Assembly (NCBI RefSeq): GCF_001949145.1
Contig: NW_019091542.1
Span: forward strand, 149,372-213,371
Direction of reading: 5' to 3'
From: Acanthaster planci
Taxonomy: Eukaryota > Echinodermata > Asteroidea > Valvatida > Acanthasteridae
DNA: 64,000 nucleotides
Shown here: positions 47,501 to 58,304 of the stretch, piece by piece
How the letters are laid out: each line of letters opens with the position of its first letter
Numbering within the stretch: the stretch's first letter is position 1
Translations under genes and position numbers: made by a program
Notes under the pieces: model-generated
The model's database searches: none
Told to the model about the DNA's origin: nothing
The model's input: only the letters and a program-made list of their open reading frames with translations

Positions 47501-50500
47501 CCGTCCTCCTCATCAGTTTTGACTTCTCCTTCTTCTGCTGATGAATGTCCAGCACGTCCTCGACTGCTTTCCTGTTTCCTCATTTCCTTGGACAGTTTTG
47601 ATTTACTTCCGTCCTCATCATCTGCAATTAGTCCTTCCTCATCTGAAAGTGAAGTCTGGCGCTGTTTCTCAACTCTCATCTTAAAATCTTGCTCATCTTC
47701 AATCAAGCCTTCCTCCTCAGAAAGTGAGTATCTCCTCTTAGGCTGCATCCCCTCTTCATCTTCATCAATCAGACCCTCTTCCAATGATGATTTCCGCCTT
47801 GATCTTCCAGATCCCTTTCTAGCCTCATCTCCTCTGGCCTTCAAGCTCTTACGATCTTGATGCTTTGATTTCTGAGGATCTTTGATAACTCCCTCCTTTC
47901 CAGAAGACCTCTTGGAAGATTTTATCCCATGTAAAGCACCTTCTTCTTCAGACGGGGACTCCTCAAAGCTGCTGCTCGACACTCGGCAGGTTATGGATCC
48001 ATCATGTTTTCTGGGAACTTTCTCCACATCTATTACAAAACCACACGAGTTTACACTAATAAGTCATTACAAGTCGACTATGCACATGCATAATGCAACA
48101 GTGTCTTGAACTTCATTTTTTTTCAATTTCCACACAATTTCTGGAGAAGTCAACAGGTTAAATATTTTTTCAGTGTATCAAAGTATGTTATGAAACATTA
48201 CAAGACCATTACACCTGTAAGGAGTAAATGCCAGTAAAACATTTATCAAGCCACTGGACAAGCCCCCCCCCCACAAAAAAAGAGGTTAAAATTTTTTCTT
48301 TCAGGAGGGGGAATTGAAAACATGTATCACCACTTGATATCAAGGGGTGCGGGTCAAGGATTCTTCTACGAGTGTAAAAAACAGTCATTTCTGGAAAAAA
48401 AATTCAACTTAGAATCCCCCTTGCTGCATCTCAGCCCTACCTGCTTGCCCAAGGAGAAAACACCCACCATACATCTCATCTTGATCTTCCATTTCTTCTT
48501 CCACTTCTTCCACCTCTCCACTATCTTCATCACCAGAATCTTCATCACTTTTCATTTCTGAATCCAGATTCTTCTTGGAATGTCTCCTTTCAGCCATTCG
48601 ATTCTTTCCCCTTCCCTCAAGATATTTCTCCTCATGTGTTCTACCTTGACCTGTTCCTGTAACTTCCCTCCAAATTTCACTATCCTCCTTAGCTTTCTCA
48701 AGGGTCACATTTCTCTCACGATCCTCCTCCAGCTCTGCCTGGAATCGCGTACGTTTCTCTCCATCCTTGGCGGACTGAAGCACTTGATCTCGGCTTTCTT
48801 TCCTCTTATGGTCATCGGGGGAAGTACTGCTTTGTTTTGGACTTGTTTTATCTCCAGGGTTTTGTCCTTTGTCTTGGTAGGGCGAGTGCTTTCTTGACTT
48901 TGATTCTTTGTCTGTTGAATTGAAAAACAAATACCCACAACAATCAAAATCATAATATGGCAACTATTTTTACAACTGATGCCTGTGATGTAAGAATTCA
49001 ATTTATAACCAATTACTAAATCTGGAATAAGATACGTTTAGAGAGCAAGGATTCAATTATTACCATGACCAATCTTGGTTAAAGATCCATCCCTGTTAAT
49101 GGTGACATCTTTGCTTGACATATGCAGCATGTCTTGACCAGAAATGATACTTCCAAGAAGATCGGAGGTTGATGAAGAGGAAACACTGCCATCATGAACA
49201 CAAGACACAGATCATGAATCTAACCAACTCTGAGAATCCTGATGAATTCATCAGTACATCAGTAAAAAACAAAACAAAACAGCAGAGTGACTGGCCCTTA
49301 ACATTAAAGCAATGTTCATGCATTCTTTTCTAAAAGGTGGCTTACAATTGGGGAGTGCGTACGCTACTTGTAGCTGCTTCAGATGTACCTGTGGATGCTG
49401 TCTCACTGCAATAAAATCAGAAAAAAAGACAACTTATAAATTCTCATTTAAGTGTTAGATTGCAAAACTAAAAACAAACACTGCTACCTAAAAATCACAC
49501 CCAAGCTGTTTTTGAGTACTGATAAAATGTTTAATCTTTTGGTAATCAACGGAATAAAACTAAGACTGAATGTTCACTGCAGCAGTGGACAATATGAACA
49601 CTCATCAATAGGTCCCTCTCAAATGACATCACTTCCAACAGATTTCCACGTTCATAGGCTTTTTTAACTTCAATTTTGAGACGCTCATCGCACTGCCCCT
49701 CAAAGATGTTTGGATCAGCATGCGTGCTATTTTAGAACATTTTGCACACCGCGTATAGGCACACGTTAAAGTTACAATGTATATACAAATGTGCCATTCT
49801 CCTTCAAAGATGGCACCTGATGAGAGAGATCTTATTAACTGTGGATACCTGATGTCAAGTAGGTTATCACTACCAGTGATCATCAACGTTGCTGCTCCAA
49901 TCTCGCTCCTCCGGATTCCTAGTGTCTGTTGACCTTTGACCTTTACTTCAGGCATCATGCTTCCAGTGCGAGGCTTGACTAGCATCAACCTATCAGCAAT
50001 CCTTCCACGGATTGTCTTTGGAACCGCAGCCTTGGTTACACGTTTCTTAATCTAATCCACAAAGAAAATGTCAAATCTTAATTCAGTATTATTGTTTTCT
50101 CATCCATTTTGCATCAATTATTATAAATTAGAATAAGCAACCATGAAAATGTGACCAGTCTGATTCCTGGACTGCATTAAACGGTTGTTTTGTCAAACCA
50201 AAACATTTGTATTTTTCATCCAACTGTATCCTTCGTTTGAAACATTTCTGTCCTACCTTGGATCGTTTTTTCTTTTTCTTTATTTTCCGTTTTCTTTTTA
50301 TCTTCCCAGATGACGTAGTCGTCTTTGACGATACCTTCCTCTTTTTTGTGGTTTGTTTCTTAACAGCCTTGCGTTTCTTGGTCGTCTTATGCTTAACAGG
50401 TTTTCTCCTAGCTGTGCTGCTGGTTCCAGATAAACGCTGTTGACATTGGAAAATATACATAAAGAAAAGAAATTAATCCTCACTGGCATAGCATTTGTGC

Positions 50501-52877
50501 TGAGGAACTTCCAAATCCTCCAAATATACAACAATTTCAGTATCATATTCTTTATTCTGTGCAAAAGTAGCATAAATCCTTTTTATTGCTGGTCTTTGCA
50601 ATAATTGGCTCAACGCTACATTTAAGATGCGTCTCAAAACCCAACAAGGCACTTGCTCATACATCGCGAAGAGAATACAGTCGGTACACTGTTCAAAGTG
50701 AAGAATCCAGCTCAGGGANNNNNNNNNNNNNNNNNNNNNNNNNNNNNNNNNNNNNNNNNNNNNNNNNNNNNNNNNNNNNNNNNNNNNNNNNNNNNNNNNN
50801 NNNNNNNNNNNNNNNNNNNNNNNNNNNNNNNNNNNNNNNNNNNNNNNNNNNNNNNNNNNNNNNNNNNNNNNNNNNNNNNNNNNNNNNNNNNNNNNNNNNN
50901 NNNNNNNNNNNNNNNNNNNNNNNNNNNNNNNNNNNNNNNNNNNNNNNNNNNNNNNNNNNNNNNNNNNNNNNNNNNNNNNNNNNNNNNNNNNNNNNNNNNN
51001 NNNNNNNNNNNNAGCGGCCACCCACATCTTGCAGATTTTCATTGCATACCTGTTCAACTTCGCGCTCAGCAGCTCTTGCCCGGGTAATCCTTGCTCGGAC
51101 GCGTTCACTGACATGAGTCCGCGCAATAGCTCTGGCGGGGGTCACATGACGTCGTCGAAGAGTTGTTGAGCGTTCACCCACGTGCTGAGTAGTCTGTAAG
51201 GTGCGAAGTTCAGTTACTTCGGGTTCTTCCTCGCTACCATCATCTTCTGTCAGTATCAATAAAGGAAAATCAAGACTCAATTACTTCCAAATTTCTGGAA
51301 TCCTACTTGATATAACACAATTTACTCTTTCCTCACTTTTGCTACAAGATCTAGACTTAATATACTCCTTCCCATGTGTCGCAAGAGATATGGGACTACC
51401 CCGTAGGTACAAAATATGGACAAGTCCTACCTTGATGCCTGTTTTGAGCTACACACTCTGGGCAATACCATTCTTCGATGGGGATGTGTACAAGTGGTGG
51501 GTCAAGGCATTCACAATGATAGCCGGCATCACAGCCATCACAAAGAAGCAACCGATCCTCCCTATCACAGCGTCCACAAACCTGTCACAAAATCAGTAAT
51601 AAAATGTCAAAAGAATAAGTTAAGAGTTGCCAAAAGCCACTAGCAAAGTTTGACAGTGATCTTCTAAGCCAAAACATCATGTGGGCCTGAATTCATGAAG
51701 ATTCTGAGCCAAAGCTTGCTAGTAGTGTACATCATAAAACACCTTGACTTGTAAATTGTTTCTGCACAAATTAAACAAGCTGGTGGCCACTCATTAGCAA
51801 TACACAATTTGGTCGGTTAATTGTTTTTCCTCGGCCAATATTTTCTCTGCTGAAATATTTTCTGCTCTTCTGAGCTCAATGAATATGAACTTTGAAACCA
51901 ATTAAGGCCAGTCACTCTATAAGACCCCTACTTCGGGGACAACATCTATGATTTTACCTCACAATATGTGGCATCATCCTCATCTTGCTCCTCTGGTTTC
52001 TTCTCATCAACTTCAATCCTTCTAACCACTTCTCCATGGAGGGAGTGACGGACCAGGATGGATCGAAATAAACTCCTATCGACTGGACATGTGTTGATGT
52101 TCTGAATATGAGAAAAAATAAAAAAGGCCAAAGGTTACAATGTGATTATTGAGGAGCTACATTCTTAACCTCGCCAATAATGTAAATGGCACATACCCTA
52201 CTCCATTCCAAGATGCAATCCAAGCAAAAAATATGATCACAGCTCTCTGGAGATCCAACTTCTTTGTCCCAGAAGACATCCAGACAAACAGGACATTTCT
52301 CCATCCCATCAACATTCTCCCATTCCTCCTCGTCTTCTTCAATGTCCTCATCTTCATCTCCCAAATCCTCTTCCATTTCTTCATCTTCGTCTTGCTCATC
52401 ACCCTCTTCAGCATCATCATCTTCTATGTAACAAAAGAAAAACAATTTCTTTTCTGTGTTGATTAGCTCTATGAAACAAGCAGCATGATCTGTCTTTATT
52501 CAAATCTCAAGAATGCTACCTTCGTCATATTCGTCGTCTTCAACATCATCTTCATCCTCCTCCCCACTGTCATCAGTCTCCGCCCCTTCCTCTTCTCCAT
52601 CCCCTCCATCGTCATCATCACCGTCTGCTCTAATCATCTTTTCATCTTCTGGACTTGCAACCGCTGCTGTTTTTCAGACACAGGTGGGAAAAAAATCCGT
52701 GTTTAAATCATCAACAGTTAACAACTGTTCATTCCTCGCATTCACAGTCTAGTAACAATGAACTAAAAACAGCATCCCACCTTCTGATCCATCAGGCCCC
52801 ACCCTCTCTCCCTGAAACTCAATCAATTCTTCTGTAGAAGCTTGCAGATGTTCCTCTAATTTTCCTTCTTGCTCCAT
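41551..52877 (-). CDS. PHRF1: PHD and RING finger domain-containing protein 1 (PHRF1)
   Basis: Fourteen coding exons on the minus strand join in phase: 52877-52781, 52666-52520, 52423-52197, 52101-51958, 51581-51431, 51246-51050, 50436-50257, 50051-49849, 49405-49346, 49185-49064, 48911-48441, 48029-43534, 42282-42154, 41703-41551, giving about 2,258 codons. In order: an acidic N-terminus; a RING finger (C125, C128, C143, H145, C148, C151, C162, then CPVD); a C4HC3 PHD finger (C204 to C248, core [12 protein letters not shown]); Lys/Arg-rich segments; a conserved DLLGSI-type motif in exon 10; a 4.5-kb exon coding a Lys/Glu/Ser-rich region, an acidic YDPFEPT segment and an RS domain of RRRSxSP-like repeats (about residues 1630-1970); and a conserved C-terminal helix module ([19 protein letters not shown], then [20 protein letters not shown]). 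Known PHRF1 is a nuclear E3 ubiquitin ligase and chromatin reader linked to RNA polymerase II. The human protein is shorter (about 1,650 residues). The N gap between exons 6 and 7 may hide an exon. Confidence 0.95.
50719..51012. other. Assembly gap (294 N) inside PHRF1
   Basis: A run of N lies between PHRF1 exon 6 (ends 51050, phase 0) and exon 7 (starts 50436, phase 0). Both neighbours are phase 0, so a missing exon would have to be a multiple of three. Known PHRF1 proteins carry a short conserved acidic helix (SLLDE-type) between the ARAIART-type region of exon 6 and the Lys/Arg-rich block of exon 7. I do not find it in the sequenced flanks, so it probably lies in the gap. Confidence 0.9.
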
Positions 52878-55337
52878 TCTGCGAAACTACAAAAATCTCC
52901 ACTGTCTAGTTGCTTCATAAGGTTTGCAGCCTTGAGAAACCTGATTTCAAAACAAAAGGCAACAATTACACAGCTATCGACTACATGTGTCAATGGCAAT
53001 AGTTGCCGCATGAAGTACCAAGGGCCCTATGATGTAATCAGAATCAATATTTGTATGGTTGAGGGGAGTACATGTATATGATCATGGTGACACACAGGGT
53101 TTTGTCGGTCTGTCATTATTTAAACGCATGTAGGCCTAGGCGTAAGTTACATCAAAAAGTTTTTTAAAATGACCTGAACCACATTTTTCCCTGATAATTT
53201 TAGTTCTTCCTAAGGCTAAATTGAATGGTATGGAATTCAAAAAGTTCAATTAAGACACCTGCATGAAATGACTTTTTTCAAGTTGAGATGGTATTTTGGT
53301 TTCATGGCGTATAAGCCTTTACAGATACGGAATGGAACCATTGTCCCTTTTTCCTTCCCATAATGCCTAACATTGTGCAAAATCACCCACGCAGTACAGT
53401 ACTTGCGGTAAAGCTTATTATGGCGATCACGTTGGCCTGTGTTACTTCCTGAGTAGTACGGCACTACTCTTTAGGCCTTTCTGCACTTCACTGTTTTGAT
53501 GGTTCCCCATTCTGTGGCATTTTGAAAGTAGATCAGTCATCGTACCAGATAAAACATCCCTTTGCACTTGCTTAATTAAGCAAATCTTCCCCTAAAGACC
53601 CAATTAATAATAGCTAACCTATATGGAACTACCATTATTGAGCATATTGTTGGCAAAAAATGAGGATGGATCGGGAGTGAGAGTCCGTACCACACTAGTG
53701 AGTAGTGGGGCTACCGCCTTCTATTCTCTGGCTAGGCCCTTGACGTACACGATTTGATTGGGCTTTGTGAAATTCATTCATCCTGTATCAACTCACCTTC
53801 TTAGATCTTCAAGAAAGAGCCCAAACTCTAGTGAACTACCAAAAACGTTTACCCCACTAATACTCAGTAATAGCAGTATCTTTTTCAATGCAGGACACGT
53901 AGTTAATAGACGAATTTCACCGCGTTTTCGATCCTTCGTAAATCTGAGACATTACAAGATCGCCATTTTCAGGGAATAATTACCCATGATGCATCATTGT
54001 GGACTTCGTCGGGTACTCATATCATTATGTGAACTGGTATATCATGTCTCCTGGGAACTAGACTGATGAGCGATCAACGTAGCGTATGGAAAGCCAATGA
54101 GACAAGTAATGATAGTGCAACATTATACATGTACGCGCTGCTAGCTGGGATGCTTTTACGGAATGAGTGCGCCATTTAACAAAATTGACTAATACAATTG
54201 AACTCAAACAGTTTTCCAAGCACCAACGTGACCTCCAATTTCAATATGTGACTTCCACGTTAAGGCCTGTATCTTGCAATTTAAAAACACACCATGTGGC
54301 TTTCCGTCATACGCAGTTTTTAGTTTGCGACGGCAAGGATACGTGTGGTTCTGCGAACCGGTTGTTCAAGTTCTTTTCCCTCCAGTTCTTTCCAGAACCA
54401 CACATGCTCGCATGGTACTACCGCAAACCTCTTTAGCTAACTTGCAACTTTCATCTTCACCATGGAAAGCTCCACAGCCCAATAAATTTTATTTTTCTCT
54501 TTCAGATATAACGGCAAAGCCAGAATGTCGTGAAAAGTCAAAACTATTTACCAGTTGTTGGCTTGTAGGCGGATTGAAACAATGAAGAGTTCTAACAAAA
54601 AAGTGACAATGTGTAGAATTTTTCTCGCTATACGATAAGTAAGCTTTCTCAAGTTTCTTGCGGTAGCATACGTACTGCGTATGACGGGCATGAAAGATAT
54701 TATAACCATTATTTTCACACCATGCGACACTATAGGGGCGCGCTGTTCATGAAAAGATGTAGGCCTACCGGTTGGCATCCTTTATACCCTTAAACCTTAC
54801 CTTTAAAACAAGAGCGTGTCTCTGTTTCTTTTTTTTTCTTACCATTTTCTCCTTTTTCAGTGGTTGCGAGTATCACGCAGCCATAAAACACTTAGGTCTC
54901 GGGGAAGTCCGAAAAATCTGTTGGTCGGGGGGCCAGTTCCCACCGCTCCGCTGGTATATACGCCACTGGACTTAGGGGTGAGTAGCCCGTCAATCTTGAA
55001 TGCATTCGGTTGTAAATTATTTTTGCGTGCTTTCAGTCCTTCATTTTTACAACACTGACGTGTTGTAGTTCTGTAGCCGGCAGCTTGAAGTTTGCACCCG
55101 TGTTCCGAAATGGAGTTAGAATCCAGTCCGACTCTATAAACTATTTCAGGAATCCGGACGTTGCCCCCTTAGCCTTCCAAAAAAGGAATTTTTTAAAGTT
55201 TTGTACACTTTGATATTGTATGCACAATAACAAGTACGGGAAAGAACTACATTAACAAATTTTAAAGATCGGATTCCGGGTGCCAAAATCGGGAGCTGTA
55301 CATACTGCATGCACTGTAGAGCTGGTCAGGAGCGGCG

Positions 55338-55584
55338 ATGAGTTTTTATCTAGCTTGGTCCACAAACCGGTTATACCGCCCTCTGTATCTTAGATGTAAT
55401 AAAATTATTCGTTCACAGCTTTGGCGCTTGCACCTGCGCGAAATGCAGGTGTGTCCCGGCCCTAGCCTCCGTGATCGTGACGTGTGCCGGCTGATCAGCA
55501 ATAACACCTGTGAATGGACTAACCTGATCAGAGATCCCCATGTTTTCTACAACAAACTTATTGAAAGCATTCATTCCTTCATTT
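55338..55584 (+). other. Candidate upstream exon or promoter-proximal segment of the death domain-SEFIR gene
   Basis: A relatively GC-rich, CpG-containing block ends in a strong donor (CATTTG|GTAAGT at 55585) and lies upstream of the 5'UTR acceptor at 58303-58304, so it could be a first exon. It is open on both strands over about 180-250 bases and I recognise no domain in either translation. The role as exon is inferred only from the donor and the position. Confidence 0.3.
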
Positions 55585-57204
55585 GGTAAGTAACACAAAT
55601 CTTTTATTTACTTTCTGGAAGAGAAAGATGACAAAAAAGGACAACGTAAAATCTTGTGTGTAGTGCTATACCCAGGAATAACATGTACATGTAGCCACTG
55701 TACATGCATTATGTCCGCAGTGCATTACTGGTGTGTACACCTGCACTCCTATATGAGTCTATGGTTTATTTTTCTTCGAGTGTACTATGCATCGTGTGTG
55801 CTTTGTTTATTGCCTTAGAAGCTACATCATGCTTGTTTATGTACTCGTTATTTTGGTTATGGAATTCTGCATTTCTGTAGGCATGGAGGAAGTCTGTTCC
55901 TCCATGAAAGTGCCAATACAACTTGAGAGTGTACATGTTAGTACCAAGTAAAAAAAAATGAATAGTTTCTCATCAGAATTTATTTGCATGAAGGAGGGGA
56001 CCATCACTAACTTAACTGACCTTTATTCCTTTATTTATTTAGTGTACAGACACCACAGATTTTTCCTTGCGGTGGTTTACAAGCCATCAGACATGTCACA
56101 AAAGAGAAAACATCCTACACATACAAATGTCAACTTTATCAGGGAAAAAGCATCTATTAAGAAAACAAGGGTTTGTGCACAGGGCATGAAGTGATGTCCT
56201 GGGATGGATCTCTTTCCATTCATTTTTGCACTTTCCAAAATGGCCCTTTTCCTGTAGGTGAAAAGAAGCTTGTAAGTACATGAAACACATTGTAAGTTGC
56301 ATTTGTATTTTTATCAGAAACAAATAAGTTACAAGGCACCCTGCGCACAATCTGGTCTGAAAAATTATACTTTCTAAGTAAACACTTTAATATTTTGCCT
56401 GCTAAATTTGACTCTAAAATTCAAGTCATTCATGTTTGTTATAAATTTCTGATGTCTGACTTACCACTGTAAGGAAAAATAAGTGATGCACATGATGTAG
56501 AACTCTTGGGGGGGAGACAACGGGTTCATTATAATCCCTCCCCTTAAATAAAGGAACTACTTGTAAAACCTTTTTTTTTAAAATACTGGCAATAAGAGAA
56601 AGATGATGTTGGGGTTCTGTTGTCTCACTCTCAAGTGAGTCTTCCTTCCCAAAGTGTAGGCCCGACAATGAAAAGCATCAGAATGTTCCCTTAGCCCTCA
56701 GAAAGACCATAACTGGATGCCCGTACACACTGGCAGTGGAAGGGAGGGGCAGTGCCCCCCCCCCACAGTTTCAACTTGGGGACCTGGCCTCCCCACTTTT
56801 TGCAGGTCCTATAATTGGATAGGACTCAGTGGATCGAGCTATTAATGACTGATACCTGATGATCTAACTATAGTCCCCCTCTCCCACTTTGAAAATCATT
56901 CCGTTGCTGGTGTATGTACATGTATGCCTTTATCAGTCATCCGCACAGAGTAGTTATTCATTGGTTCATAACATCATAAGTTAAATGTGTGCTCCAGAAT
57001 ACCAAATTGAATTTAAAAGTTGTTCAACATTTCAGGATAATGCAAAAGTTATACTAAGAGTGACAACATGTATAAAATGTGCATACTTGTGTACATGTAC
57101 CTTAAAACTGACAGTGCTCAGTATTCTAGTCCAACTGATTCAAGAGTAAACAAAACCAATGAAAAACAAACACCCACAGAAATGTTTGGAAACATTTACA
57201 TGTA

Positions 57205-57425
57205 TGCAGGGTTCCTGTGGCATGGAAATATCATAAAAAAGTCATGGAAATATGTTTTCTTTTCCAGGCCCGTAAAAGTCATGGAATTTTATAAAAATGA
57301 CTAAAGTCATGGAAATAAGTGCATAAAATGCATCATTTTATTCGCAACTTTAACAGTCCAAATAGTCCAAGAAATTGAATTATTGGATTTTCATAATTTG
57401 GTCATGGAAAAGGCATGGAATTTAA
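57205..57425. repeat. Interspersed repeat with GTCATGGAAAT motifs
   Basis: CAGGGTTCCTGTGGCATGGAA is followed by repeated forms of AAAGTCATGGAAAT and TTTTCCAGGCC. Sequences of this type recur widely in animal genomes, from my general recollection; no search was possible. Confidence 0.5.
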
Positions 57426-58304
57426 TTGTCCTTTAAGTGCAGGCACCATATATGTAAAACTTCCAACCTGAGAAACGGTTCTGCCTAAATTCACAAGATT
57501 GCTTCTACTGTGCTGTGTAAACCATACAGCGTCATAGGTGGTGTTGTTGGCATTGGTATGTAATTTGCATGTAGACCAACTGTGCTTCAGTGACTTCATA
57601 TTTATGCAAATTTGGACTACCTGTACAAACTACTGGTACATGTACATGTACATGAGTTGTCATCCAATAGGAACAGAGCTGTGGGTCTCATTTGACCTGA
57701 GCTTTTATTTAGAGGGAACGTACAGAGCAAGCAATAGCACCTATGCTTTGTGATGTACCATCTGGGGTGTGCCATTGCTTTATGATATATTCATGGACTT
57801 TGCCTTGTAATGTACATACACGTACATTACATGTAGTACCTTCAGTGTACCATAGACTATGTAGTGCTGTATTCATTTTGCTTCAGACTTGTGTTTCGAT
57901 ACGACGCAGTTTGTGGTAATTGATCGCAGCTACACAACTGTAGATGCACACCAGTTGGAATGTGTTATGGTCATTAAGATGTCTAGAATTTGAAACTGGT
58001 AGTCTCTAGTTGACAATGTAATGTCTTTGAAGGTACATGTAATCCATACATGATTAATGCGCTACTGCGACCTGTCAACATCCAGGTAAGAAAATGACAA
58101 TAATCAGGGGAAACTTTACCCAGACTAGGCAAAGAACACATAGGTACATGTACTTTTCTCGATAGTTTTAAATAGTTGATGGAAATGAGCATTTTCAAAA
58201 TGCAACTATCAGACTTGCCATCATCTGCTTCTTGTTGTCCTAAGAGAAGATTCTACCAGCTGTATGTTAATTTGAACTTTTTATTTTTGTATAAATATTT
58301 CCAG

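Larger units (their letters stand above)
52878..58304. other. Divergent intergenic region between PHRF1 and the death domain-SEFIR gene
   Basis: The two start codons face away from each other across about 5.5 kb. Promoters and 5'UTR exons of both genes should lie here; the only hint is the donor-ended block at 55338-55584. A repeat occupies 57205-57425. No other coding exon is supported. Confidence 0.45.

Noticed and set aside
50473-50718. Open minus-strand stretch beside the N gap
   Set aside because: It runs from the gap to a stop with no domain, and lies in the intron before PHRF1 exon 7. The long translation spanning the Ns is an artefact.
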